A stretch of DNA of 64,000 nucleotides from Bacillus sp. RAR_GA_16 (GTDB lineage Bacteria; Bacillota; Bacilli; Bacillales; Guptibacillaceae). The notes beneath the pieces are model-generated. The model ran no database searches, was not told the origin of the DNA, and saw only the letters and a list, made by a program, of their open reading frames with translations. Location: NCBI RefSeq assembly GCF_020165985.1, contig NZ_JAIUKZ010000001.1, forward strand, positions 248,001-312,000, given 5' to 3'. Of the stretch, positions 35,383 to 43,863 are shown one piece after another. The position numbers and the translations under genes are program-made. Positions within the stretch are counted from its first letter, which is position 1; each line of letters begins with the position of its first letter.

Positions 35383-35538
35383 ACAAAAAAACGCACTCGA
35401 ATGGAGTGCGTTACTGACAAAATAAAACCGAAGGCTCTCATCTATCAGGTTTATCACCCGCTGGAGTTAGCACAGTGTCCCAAGGACCTGTTGCTGAGGT
35501 TTCGTAGGGCCAGTCCCTCCACCTCTCTGGATAAGAAA
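35383..35538 (-). promoter_or_regulatory. SAM-I (S-box) riboswitch with terminator, controlling mmuPM
   Basis: On the minus strand the S-box core is intact: CCAGAGAGGTGGAGGGACTG at the 5' side, then CCCTACGAAACCTCAGCAAC, a variable helix, GGTGCTAA-like GTGCTAACTCC, and GATAGATGAGAG closing P1 (aptamer about 35433-35538). The intrinsic terminator AACGCACTC / GAGTGCGTT plus T7 follows at 35383-35412. SAM binding should favour termination, switching off S-methylmethionine uptake when SAM is plentiful. Confidence 0.93.
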
Positions 35539-35551
35539 ATATATTTTAACA

Positions 35552-35580
35552 AAAATATCAAGTTAGACAGATTTTGTCAA
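35552..35580 (-). promoter_or_regulatory. mmuPM promoter
   Basis: Minus-strand TTGACA (35575-35580), a 17-bp spacer and TATTTT (35552-35557), placing the start point just ahead of the S-box. Confidence 0.75.
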
Positions 35581-35599
35581 GACACAATTATAAAACCAC

Positions 35600-35749
35600 C
35601 TACCAAATATCTCTTTTCCATTGACGACTTCCCTGCATTTGTCTTTGAACAATTGTTTTCATCCCATCCCGTTTCTTTACTTTTGAAAATCGCGTCATCG
35701 CTTCCCTCATATCTTTCTCTGCCTGCTTTAAAATGTACTCATTTTTCAT
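35600..35749 (-). CDS. SOS-type small basic protein, 49 aa (unknown family)
   Basis: ATG at 35749 follows AGGAGGAGGG, the strongest SD in the area, and the frame runs 49 codons to TAG. The product starts MKNEYILKQAEKDMREAMTR, is predicted helical, has 14 Lys/Arg against 6 Asp/Glu (net about +8), no cysteine, no signal and no membrane segment. Two tryptophans lie in the last six residues. A promoter with LexA boxes lies upstream, and a terminator-like hairpin sits between promoter and SD. I recognise no family; a DNA- or RNA-binding or regulatory microprotein is only an inference from charge and control. Confidence 0.65.
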   Translation of the reverse strand: MKNEYILKQAEKDMREAMTRFSKVKKRDGMKTIVQRQMQGSRQWKRDIW

Positions 35750-35765
35750 TCCCTTTCCCTCCTCC

Positions 35766-35805
35766 TAAAAAAAAAGATGGCTCCCCCTAAGAAAGTGGAA
35801 GCCAT
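35766..35805 (-). terminator. Terminator/attenuator hairpin before the 49-aa gene
   Basis: On the minus strand ATGGCTTCC / GGGGAGCCAT with a loop of about ten bases, then C and a run of ten T. The T-run touches the AGGAGGAGGG ribosome-binding site. It ends the GDSL gene transcript and lies in the leader of the SOS-type transcript. Confidence 0.8.
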
Positions 35806-35816
35806 ACTATGATGTG

Positions 35817-35830
35817 AGAACGTATATTCG
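35817..35830. promoter_or_regulatory. LexA (DinR) box 2, weaker
   Basis: Minus strand CGAATATACGTTCT fits CGAAC-N4-GTTCG with two mismatches. It is 33 bp (about three turns) centre to centre from box 1. Confidence 0.5.
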
Positions 35831-35842
35831 GTTGATAATCTA

Positions 35843-35871
35843 AGTTTAACGAACATTTGTTCTTTTTGCAA
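35843..35871 (-). promoter_or_regulatory. SOS-type promoter with LexA box 1
   Basis: Minus strand TTGCAA (35866-35871), a 17-bp spacer and TAAACT (35843-35848). The LexA box AGAACAAATGTTCG (35850-35863; one mismatch to CGAAC-N4-GTTCG) lies within the spacer, the usual position for repression. Confidence 0.65.
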
Positions 35872-35874
35872 GGA

Positions 35875-37114
35875 TTACTTTTGTTTAAATATCGAAAAGT
35901 CCACCGTATCTGCCATTTTCTTGTACCCTTTATCATTCGGATGCAAATGATCCCCAGAATCATACTTTGAAAGGTATTTTTTTGGATCATCTGGATCTCT
36001 CAATGCTTTATCAAAATCAATGAACGCATCAAATTCTCCGCTTGTTCGAATCCACTCATTCACTTCCTGCCGCGTCTTTTCTCCCTCTTCTGTAAACATA
36101 CTGGAATCTTTATAAGGGGTTAAGGTACCTCCATAAATCGGTATCCCCTGTTCGTGAGTCGCTTTAATGATTTTTTTCATTCGATCAATTATTTTCTGTG
36201 AGTCGTATTCAGGATAGTGTCTTAAATCGTTAATACCTTCATGCAGAATCACACCTTTAATGCCTTCTTGACTTAGAACATCTCGCTCTAGTCTTGCCAA
36301 CGCGTTTTGTCCTTTTCCTTCTTCACTATTGATCAAATGGTTTGCAGAAATTCCTGCATTTAATACAGACATTTTTACATTGGCATCTTTCGCATTCATT
36401 CGATTGGCCAAATAATCAGGCCAACGTCGGTTTGCGTTTAATGTAGAATAGTTGCCATTTGCAATTGAGCTTCCCATTACAACCACAGAACCGTCTACAG
36501 ATTCTTCAGGAACAACCTCTAAACGGTCTAGCCAGAACCATGCTTCTTCTTTTGCCGTGTACGCAGAATCTTTTTCATCTCCTGCATGGTTTCCTTCTTC
36601 AGACATATAGACCGTTTGATTTGAACGTTGATGCCACGTTGTTGGCCCTGTTTCACGATCTACATACAAACTAACCGTTATATTTTGATCATCTTTTACC
36701 TGAAAATCTATTGGAATCACTATATTGCGTTTCTCCTTGAGGAATGGTTACGGCTTCTTTACCATTAAAGGTAATCAGCTGGTCCGTCTCCTTATCAATC
36801 CTTGCACCTTCCTTGGATACCGCAACTCTGACTTCTTTCATAGATAAAGGGAGTGAACCAAATTCATTGGATAATCGAATTCGCATCTTATCCCCTTCCA
36901 TATGCGGTCGAAGAATTAACCGAATGGTTTGATCTTTAAACCCGTCATGAGAGTTTCCATCTTTGTCAGGAGCCTGCATGCTTGCTGTCCATGAACCCAC
37001 CCATTCACTCTTCTTGGCTGCATCCTTCATAGAAGAAGGCCATCCTTTGGCACTAACTAAGCCCATTAATCCAATCATTAGAATGATGACGATTGTCGTC
37101 AATATACGTGTCAT
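35875..37114 (-). pseudogene. GDSL-type esterase/lipase, secreted or anchored, frameshifted by one extra base
   Basis: An N-terminal membrane/signal segment (MTRILTTIVIILMIGLMGLV) leads into WVGSWTASMQAPDKDG, a beta domain, then a SGNH hydrolase domain with VVMGSSIANG (Ser), HEGINDLR (block III) and GDHLHPNDKG (catalytic Asp/His). The frame breaks at 36715-36716. Dropping one A (plus strand) joins QGETQYSD to PIDFQVKDDQ and gives a 412-residue protein. As written, the N-terminal part ends shortly after and the catalytic part lacks a start. Sequencing error is the leading alternative. Confidence 0.85.
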
Positions 37115-37279
37115 GTTAAATCCCTCTCGTTTGCTAATTCGTCTTCCCATAAAAGTCTTCGCACTAAATTGATCATCTCAGTTCGTCCTACTACTTCTAT
37201 TGCATAATTGTTAACAGCGTACCCCTATCCTATTTGATTCATGCCGTTTCTCGTAGAATGTTATGGATTTGCAAAGCGT

Positions 37280-37308
37280 TTGACATATCGAAGATCATCG
37301 ATTAATAT
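37280..37308 (+). promoter_or_regulatory. Promoter of the ArsR-family gene (probable leaderless transcript)
   Basis: Consensus TTGACA (37280-37285), a 17-bp spacer and TAATAT (37303-37308). The ATG at 37315 lies seven bases after the -10, i.e. at the expected +1, and no SD precedes it. Confidence 0.7.
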
Positions 37309-37314
37309 AAACGC

Positions 37315-37632
37315 ATGGAAAATTACGTTGATATTTTTAAAGTGCTGGCGAATCAAACACGTATTGATATGTTGATGTGGCTTAAGAATCCAATGGACCA
37401 TTTCGAGAAACCTACCGCCCACCTCTCTAAGAACATTAGTGAAAAGGGTGGCGTGTGCGTTGGCGACATTCAGGAGAAAGCAAACATGTCACAATCAACC
37501 GTTTCGCATTATTTATCCATGATGCAAAAAGTAGGTTTACTCGAGTCCGAGCGACATGGAAAATGGACGTATTATCGTAGAAATGAAGAAATTATTCAGC
37601 AAATAGCCGCTTTTATTCAAGAAGAGCTTTAG
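37315..37632 (+). CDS. ArsR-family winged-helix regulator
   Basis: 105 residues. DIFKVLANQTRIDMLMWLKN is the start of the ArsR HTH, GVCVGDIQEKANMSQSTVSHYL the recognition helix, and ESERHGKWTYYRRNEE the wing. A metal-type CxC in the recognition region is not evident (one Cys in GVCVGD), so a non-metal signal is likely. It leads an operon-like run with two DUF606 membrane genes, which it probably controls. The start codon appears to be the first transcribed base. Confidence 0.88.
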   Translation: MENYVDIFKVLANQTRIDMLMWLKNPMDHFEKPTAHLSKNISEKGGVCVGDIQEKANMSQSTVSHYLSMMQKVGLLESERHGKWTYYRRNEEIIQQIAAFIQEEL

Positions 37633-37696
37633 GCTCTCTTTTTTTCTCAACGTATCGACATTCCTCGAAGTATAAATATGAAGGGAGCTGTTAAAG

Positions 37697-38125
37697 ATGA
37701 AATTTGGTATTTATCTCCTTGCTTTACTAGCTGGAGCTGCGCTAAGCGTCGAAGGAGCAATTTACGGGGAGTTAGGAAAATCCATCGGTAAATTGGAAAG
37801 CAGCTTTTATAATTTTGCCGTTGGTACTGTCATTATTGGCATTGTGGTTTTATTTCTTGGAAAAGGCTCTTTGTCTTATACATTTAAGGCACCAAAATGG
37901 CAATTAACTGGGGGTTTTCTTGGTGTCATTTATTTAACTATCCTTGTTATTGGAATTCCAATTGTTGGGGTAGGTCTAGCGATGATTAGCGTAATCGTTG
38001 GCCAAATGGCAATGAGTATGATCATTGAACATAAAGGGTGGTTAGGAAGCAAAGCAACAAAGGTCAAGAAGGAAAAAATAGTAGCCGTACTATTAATGGC
38101 GGTTGCACTTGTTTTAATCTTTTAA
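37697..38125 (+). CDS. DUF606 (YdcZ-type) DMT membrane protein, subunit 1
   Basis: 142 residues, five hydrophobic segments. VEGAIYGELGKSIGKLESSF and FLGVIYLTILVIGIPIVGVGLA match the DUF606 half of drug/metabolite transporters. These occur as tandem pairs that probably form a heterodimer. Cargo unknown. GGGAG precedes the ATG; the partner follows 14 bp later. Confidence 0.85.
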   Translation: MKFGIYLLALLAGAALSVEGAIYGELGKSIGKLESSFYNFAVGTVIIGIVVLFLGKGSLSYTFKAPKWQLTGGFLGVIYLTILVIGIPIVGVGLAMISVIVGQMAMSMIIEHKGWLGSKATKVKKEKIVAVLLMAVALVLIF

Positions 38126-38139
38126 GGAGTTGGTTCACG

Positions 38140-38616
38140 ATGTCGATTCTTATTCTACTCGCCTCTGTCTTTGGCGGTATTTTTTTAAGCGCTCAGTCTT
38201 CCATCAATGGAGCCTTTAGTAAAAAAGCAGGGACATTCGAGAGTACACTGATTACTTTTTTCACAGGAGCATTACTCTTATTTATCGTTATTCTTTTCTT
38301 TGGAAATGGAGACTTGCTTAAAATCCTTGAAGCGCCGAAATGGCAGCTTAGTGCCGTATGGTTTGGAGTAGGTTATCTTTTTCTTACGATACTTGCTGTT
38401 CCAAAGATTGGTGTCATTGCAGCCAATATCTCAACCGTAATCGGTCAGCTCTCTATGGGGATGCTAATTGATCACTTCGGTTGGTTCGGCGGCTTGCAAG
38501 TTTCCTTTGATATAAAACGATTGATTGCCATCCTACTCATGCTTGTCGCTTTACGCTTCATATATGTCGGAAATAGGAAGGCTGAAAGAGAAGCTTCGAC
38601 TGAAGTGCATGAGTGA
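38140..38616 (+). CDS. DUF606 (YdcZ-type) DMT membrane protein, subunit 2
   Basis: 158 residues, five hydrophobic segments, paralogous to the preceding protein (APKWQL followed by FGVGYLFLTILAVPKIGVI lines up with it). INGAFSKKAGTFESTLITFF is the family's first loop. The C-terminus carries a short charged tail (RKAEREASTEVHE). I use the ATG at 38140 behind AAGGAG; an open stretch upstream overlaps subunit 1. The operon ends at a strong terminator. Confidence 0.85.
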   Translation: MSILILLASVFGGIFLSAQSSINGAFSKKAGTFESTLITFFTGALLLFIVILFFGNGDLLKILEAPKWQLSAVWFGVGYLFLTILAVPKIGVIAANISTVIGQLSMGMLIDHFGWFGGLQVSFDIKRLIAILLMLVALRFIYVGNRKAEREASTEVHE

Positions 38617-38621
38617 AACGA

Positions 38622-38662
38622 AAAATCCCTTCTCTCACCTTGTGAGAGAAGGGATTTTTTTA
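38622..38662. terminator. Bidirectional terminator
   Basis: Sixteen-pair stem AAATCCCTTCTCTCAC / GTGAGAGAAGGGATTT with T7, between the DUF606 operon and the Eis-like gene. Confidence 0.92.
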
Positions 38663-39838
38663 TTAAAAAAAGTCCATGAAATTTGTTTCCTTTGTCGAAC
38701 GTATGCTTTGCAACAGCAATACTTCTTCCTTTGATCCTTCTAATAAACCAGCTTCATAAAGAAAGAAAGGCTCCTGGTATCCAGTCAAAGCAGCTGTCAG
38801 TGTATTAATGTTACATCGAAGGCCTCGTTTTGGTGGATGAGCACAGGCTGCATTCGCTTTATCTCCCTTAAATACCCTCACTCCTTCACGATCGATCAGG
38901 TAGGTTCCATTGTTCCACTCTGCCTGATCATCGGTAATATGGAGGAAGAGAGTTTCATCCGACTCTAATGCAAACGGATACTCCTTTAGAAAATTTTCGA
39001 CATCAACAATGCGCGCCATAAAGTACGGCTCGACTGTTGTTTTTACTTTTGGATTGGCTAATAAAAACGTCAGCTGATCGCTTTCATTCGTTAGAATTGT
39101 TGCGCGATCAACCATAGAATCATGCTGACAGAGGTAATTCCATAAACCTCTTCTTGCCTCACCATCGATACAAACCAATTCTTCAACTTCCAATGTCCGA
39201 TTTTCAATTTTGTAAAAGATGTAACCAGTTACATCCCCTTCTTTATTTTTATAAGTTGCAAACCGAAAACCTTTCGAATAAACACGTTCCTTCCACCAAC
39301 TTTCCGTTCGAACGAGCATACCATTAAAGCGAGTGGCAAACGTTTCGTAAACAGGATTTAGGACTTCAAAAACATGATCAAGTTCCACACGCCTTACTTT
39401 TCCACTTACAGCACGAAGAGGCTTAAGATCCTCCACTTTCAACTCTACCTTCTTCCAGTTATTCAACACTTCATACCCAAATCTTCGATAGAAAGAGATT
39501 TGAAACGGATGGAGGAAAGAAATGGTTTGGCCTTTTTGCTTCATTTCAAAAAGACCATTTCGGATCAGGCGTGCAACCCTTCCTCCTCTGCGATGTTCCG
39601 GATACGTCGCAACTGATGCAACGCCGCCCATCTTTATTTTCTTTCCTGCAAGCCATGTTTCAAAATCAATGAGATGGAGCTTCGCAGCGAGTTCATCCTC
39701 CTCAAAATCACCCCATATTTCATGTTCGCTATATCTGTTAATTTTGTCATCTAATTCTTCTTTAGGCACCGTATATTGAAAAGCGTATTCTGAAAGTCTT
39801 ACCGCATCAATTACTTCATTTTTATGTAATTTTCGCAT
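38663..39838 (-). CDS. Eis-like GNAT acetyltransferase
   Basis: 391 residues. GVASVATYPEHRRGGRVARL followed by IRNGL is the acetyl-CoA site, and SFLHPFQISFYRRFGYEV is the conserved block of the Eis (enhanced intracellular survival) family. A second GNAT-like region and a C-terminal sterol-carrier-like domain follow. In other bacteria Eis enzymes acetylate aminoglycosides or lysines; the substrate here is unknown. GAGAGGAA precedes the ATG. Confidence 0.85.
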   Translation of the reverse strand: MRKLHKNEVIDAVRLSEYAFQYTVPKEELDDKINRYSEHEIWGDFEEDELAAKLHLIDFETWLAGKKIKMGGVASVATYPEHRRGGRVARLIRNGLFEMKQKGQTISFLHPFQISFYRRFGYEVLNNWKKVELKVEDLKPLRAVSGKVRRVELDHVFEVLNPVYETFATRFNGMLVRTESWWKERVYSKGFRFATYKNKEGDVTGYIFYKIENRTLEVEELVCIDGEARRGLWNYLCQHDSMVDRATILTNESDQLTFLLANPKVKTTVEPYFMARIVDVENFLKEYPFALESDETLFLHITDDQAEWNNGTYLIDREGVRVFKGDKANAACAHPPKRGLRCNINTLTAALTGYQEPFFLYEAGLLEGSKEEVLLLQSIRSTKETNFMDFF

Positions 39839-39849
39839 GGTTCCTCTCC

Positions 39850-40432
39850 TTATCGTTTTTTAGTGTAGATAAAATATAGTGGGCCGATAATTGGGAAGAA
39901 CCCCATCCAGCCAGCGATCCCATCCCGACTCCTTAAAGCGAAAATTGAAAGTCCCGTTAATACAAGAAAATCAATGGTCATCACATGAACAAAATTTGAT
40001 TCTAGAAAAGCTTTCTGATATAAAGTCGCTTCCCCGGCAACAATTCCATAGACCATTAAACCGATTGTTAAAAGGATCAGTATAGTTAAGAGAATTTTCG
40101 ATTCAAGAAGTCTTTTTAACTTATTAGGTGTACGATTCGGTCGATGTGTTTTTTTATTTAAAACAAAGTACGGAAGTAAACTAAAGGCACCTAACGCAAA
40201 AGAGCCAAGAACAAATGGCCAGGCTGGAACTGATTCCGCTATCCTCTCGTAAAAGTAATATAGCAAATACAGCCGGAAAAATCCCAAGTAAAGAAAACAT
40301 GGCAAGCAAGCCAGCATCAGGATGATTCATTGTAATAAGATCTGATAGGTATGATCCATTGCCACTCGGTGCTACAAAAACCGCATAGTAAATAAATCCA
40401 AGCCATATAAAAAGTAAAGAAATTCTCTTCAT
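39850..40432 (-). pseudogene. Small polytopic membrane protein, frameshifted by one extra base
   Basis: The N-terminal part (MKRISLLFIWLGFIYYAVFV ... LLGIFPAVFAILLL) and C-terminal part (YERIAESVPAWPFVLGSFAL ... GPLYFIYTKK) lie in overlapping frames. They join cleanly if one T (minus strand) is removed near 40247-40251, giving a 193-residue protein with about six spans. No family recognised. Its start is next to the divergent ywcE leader. Error versus true mutation is unresolved. Confidence 0.7.
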
Positions 40433-40613
40433 AATGGTCCCTACTTTCTTATGTATCTTCTTAAATCATAAAGTTACCGGAAAAAAATCTCAAATATATG
40501 TAGAATTTTCGAACAATTGTGGTATACTAATTGTAACAAAACATTCACAAATTATTCTTTATTTTGACATAAGTTTAATTTGTAAGCGGTATCATAAAAA
40601 GGAGTTGTTAACT

Positions 40614-40898
40614 ATGGATGTCTATATGGTCTATCTTTTCGTTATTACAGCAACCCCACTCTTTCTCTGGCAGGATTATAAGAAGCTCGCATTTATACAC
40701 ACGCCTTTTATTGTAGCAATCTGGGCGCTACTTATTTTCTATATTGGTGGCGGTATGACTCCAGTTGCACATACACTCTTTATTACACTTTTTGCGATTA
40801 ACGTTCTATTTGCTCATTTAGCGGCTTACCTTATCTTTGCTCGTCCTTTCCTTAAAGAACGTCAGCTTGCAAAGAAAATGTCCCGCGTTGAAGAATAA
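40614..40898 (+). CDS. ywcE: YwcE-like spore morphogenesis/holin-like membrane protein
   Basis: 94 residues with three membrane segments. MDVYMVYLFVITATPLFLWQ, PVAHTLFITLFAINVLFAHLA and a charged tail resemble B. subtilis YwcE, which is needed for normal spore coat and outgrowth and lies convergent to qoxABCD there too. Synteny plus sequence make the call; function here is inferred. AAAGGAG sets the ATG at 40614 (the open frame upstream is leader). Confidence 0.8.
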   Translation: MDVYMVYLFVITATPLFLWQDYKKLAFIHTPFIVAIWALLIFYIGGGMTPVAHTLFITLFAINVLFAHLAAYLIFARPFLKERQLAKKMSRVEE

Positions 40899-40910
40899 AC
40901 ATATATCAAA

Positions 40911-40950
40911 AAAAACCGTTGTTCCCTCCAAGAAGGGAACAACGGTTTTT
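40911..40950. terminator. Bidirectional terminator between ywcE and qoxD
   Basis: Sixteen-pair stem AAAAACCGTTGTTCCC / GGGAACAACGGTTTTT. Confidence 0.92.
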
Positions 40951-40953
40951 CGT

Positions 40954-41277
40954 TTACATGTTCATATTGTGCATTCCGAAAGACATAACCCAGATTGAGC
41001 CAGCTACAATTGCAGCGGCAATAAAGACCGCATATAAAATCGTACCAACTTGAATCCGACTACTATCGCTCTCTGTGATGTGCATAAACATCAAGAGTTG
41101 AATCGCTGCTTGAATTAATGCCAGAATGACGACAATAATCATAATCGTTCTAAAGCTAAAGTCTGAAGCAAAACCTACCCACAAAGCAAATAATGTGAGA
41201 ATGATCGAAAGACCGAAACCAATTAAATGGCTCCATGGAAAGTGGCTATGACTGTTCGTCTGCTCGTTGTTGGACAT
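40954..41277 (-). CDS. qoxD: Cytochrome aa3 quinol oxidase subunit IV
   Basis: 107 residues, three spans. HFPWSHLIGFGLSIILTLFA and QAAIQLLMFMHITESDSSRI are the CyoD/QoxD hallmarks. It is a small subunit aiding assembly of the oxidase. One base separates the qoxC stop from its ATG, so translation is coupled. Slightly shorter than the B. subtilis protein. Confidence 0.93.
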   Translation of the reverse strand: MSNNEQTNSHSHFPWSHLIGFGLSIILTLFALWVGFASDFSFRTIMIIVVILALIQAAIQLLMFMHITESDSSRIQVGTILYAVFIAAAIVAGSIWVMSFGMHNMNM

Positions 41278-41278
41278 C

Positions 41279-41887
41279 TTACATCACCATCCCATACAAG
41301 TAGACTGCTGTGAAGATAAAGATCCACACAACGTCAAGGAAGTGCCAGTAAAGACTGGAGATAAAGACCTTCCTTGTAGTATCTGGTGTTAAACCGCGTT
41401 GCTTTAACTGAATTAGAATAAGTGAAATCCATGCGATACCCATTGTAACGTGGGCACCGTGCGTTCCGACTAGTACAAAGAAGCCAGACCAATAAGCACT
41501 TGTAGTTAGTGCTGCACCTTCATGAATGTAATGAACAAACTCATAAATTTCAAAGCCCAGGAACCCTAGACCTAATGCTAGCGTAACACCAATCCAAAGA
41601 AATACACCTTTTAATGAGTGATTTCTCATATAATGAATAGCTAGTCCACAAGTAAAACTACTTGTTAGAAGTAAAAACGTTTCTATAAGCACACCTTTTA
41701 GTTCAAAAAGCTCTTCTGGTCCTGGACCGCCTGCTGTACGACCTACTAACACTAAGTAAGTCGCAAACAGAGTAGAGAATAGAGCAATCTCTGCGCCGAG
41801 GAAAACCCAGAAGCCTAGAATATTCAGTCGGCCAGTTTCCGACTGATATTCTAAAGGCGTGTTAGGAGAATATTCGACTGATTCCAT
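41279..41887 (-). CDS. qoxC: Cytochrome aa3 quinol oxidase subunit III
   Basis: 202 residues, five spans. LGFWVFLGAEIALFSTLFAT, the EGAALTTSAYWSGFFVLVGTHGAHV block and SLYWHFLDVVWIFIF identify subunit III. GGAGGCG precedes the ATG. It lies between qoxB and qoxD. Confidence 0.95.
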   Translation of the reverse strand: MESVEYSPNTPLEYQSETGRLNILGFWVFLGAEIALFSTLFATYLVLVGRTAGGPGPEELFELKGVLIETFLLLTSSFTCGLAIHYMRNHSLKGVFLWIGVTLALGLGFLGFEIYEFVHYIHEGAALTTSAYWSGFFVLVGTHGAHVTMGIAWISLILIQLKQRGLTPDTTRKVFISSLYWHFLDVVWIFIFTAVYLYGMVM

Positions 41888-41901
41888 GCTTCACGCCTCC
41901 T

Positions 41902-43846
41902 TTATAAGGTAGTCTTTTTCTCAGTTTCTTCGATTTCTTCTACGCTAACGTAGAAGCCTTTGTCATAATCAAACGAACGGATCACCATTGTTGCAAGAAC
42001 ACCAATTAGTCCAAGGATGGACATCCAGTGCCAGGAGAAGACCATACCGAATCCGGCAATAAAGAAGAACACACTCATAATAATCGGTACACCAGAGTAA
42101 CTTGGCATATGAATCGGTTTATAAGGTTTCTTCGCAGGTGCTTTTCCTTGTTTCTTCTCTTCTTTCATAATCCAGAATGCATCATGACCTTTCGCTTCAG
42201 GAAGATGAGCGAAGTTATAATGCGGAACTGGAGCTGGTGTAGACCATTCAAGTGTTCTAGCATCCCAAGGGTCACCAGTTGTTTCACGTGGAGAATAACG
42301 GAAGCTGTAGTAGATGTTATAAACAAGAATCAAGAAGCCGATTCCCATTAACACACCACCGAACGTAGCAAGTACGTTTAAGCTCATCCAGCCGTCTCCA
42401 ATTCCGTAAGTGTAAATACGGCGCGGCATTCCTGCAAGACCTAAGAAGTACATTGGGAAGAAACATAAGTTAAATCCAGCAACGAAAATCCAGAAGCTCC
42501 ATTTACCAAGACGTTCGTTCAAACGATGGTTGAACATTTTTGGATACCAGAAGTATAGACCTGCGAAACAAGCATATACGGTACCAGAAATGAGTACGTA
42601 GTGGAAGTGAGCAACTAGGAAGTACGTATTATGATATTGATAGTCAGCTGCTGCCATCGCTAGCATAACCCCTGTTACCCCACCAATAACGAAGTTCGGG
42701 ATAAAGGCAAGCGACCAAAGCATCGCTGTCGTAAATCGTATTCGTCCTTTGTAAAGCGTGAAGAGCCAGTTAAAGATCTTCACACCTGTTGGAACGGCGA
42801 TTAACATCGTAGTGATGGAGAAGAATGAGTTAACTGCTCCACCTGCTCCCATCGTAAAGAAGTGGTGAACCCATACTAGGAAGCTTAGTCCGGCAATAAC
42901 AACCATAGAGTAAACCATTGCTTTATAACCGAAAAGCGTTTTACGTGCAAATGTACTAATAATTTCAGAGAACATACCAAACGCTGGAAGAATAACAATG
43001 TATACTTCAGGATGTCCCCAAATCCAGAAGAGGTTTGCCCAAAGCATTGGCATACCGCCATCCATCATTGTAAAGAAGTGACTTCCAAACAAACGGTCAA
43101 ATGTCATTAGTGCAAGTGCCACAGTTAGAACCGGGAATGCAAAAATGATGATAACCATTGTAATTAATGAAGACCATGTAAACATAGGCATTTGCATCAG
43201 CTTCATGGAAGGTACTCTCATTTTCAAGATCGTTACCAGGAAGTTAATCCCCGTTAACAAGGTACCAATACCTGCAATCTGCAAACCTAGTAAATAATAG
43301 TTCTGCCCTACTCCAGGACTAAGTTCAAGACCTGCTAGTGGTACATAACTTGTCCACCCAGCAGATGGCGATTCCTCCGATAACAAATGAAATGTTAAAG
43401 AGCATTGCCCCCATGAAGAAAGTCCAGAAACTTACTGCGTTTAGAAACGGATAAGCAACGTCGCGTGCACCAATTTGTAGTGGAACAACAACGTTAATTA
43501 AACCAATTAAGAACGGCATGGCCATGAAGATAATCATGATTGTACCGTGCGTTGTGAAAATTTCATTGTAGTGATTCGCATCCAAAAAGCTTGAATCCGG
43601 AACGGTAAGCTGTGCCCTCATGAGCAAGGCATCTACACCACCGCGGAATAGCATTAGGACGGCTGCGATGATATACATGACACCGAGTTTTTTATGGTCA
43701 ACAGTTGTTAGCCACTCTGTCCACAACCACTTCCACTTCTTGAAATACGTTAGTACGAAAATGGCACCGATCAGTGTTAACGCGATCGAAACATCCGCAC
43801 CGTAAATCAGCGGATCCCCGGTGACAAAAAATTCATCCAATTTCAT
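41902..43846 (-). pseudogene. qoxB: Cytochrome aa3 quinol oxidase subunit I, frameshifted by one extra base
   Basis: N-terminal part [20 protein letters not shown] to NISFVIGG, with [15 protein letters not shown] (haem ligand His). C-terminal part [31 protein letters not shown] (CuB and cross-linked Tyr) and [17 protein letters not shown] (two His for haem/CuB). The frame breaks at 43372-43373. Removing one T (plus strand) gives [16 protein letters not shown] and a 647-residue protein, matching the usual length. Every ligand is present once repaired. Since the rest of the operon is intact, an assembly error is likely. Confidence 0.93.
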
Positions 43847-43863
43847 GGTGTCTTCCTCCTCTC

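Noticed and set aside
35341-35790. Plus-strand ORF of 149 codons
   Set aside because: Antisense to the SAM riboswitch, the mmuPM promoter and the 49-aa gene; composition is not protein-like and there is no SD.
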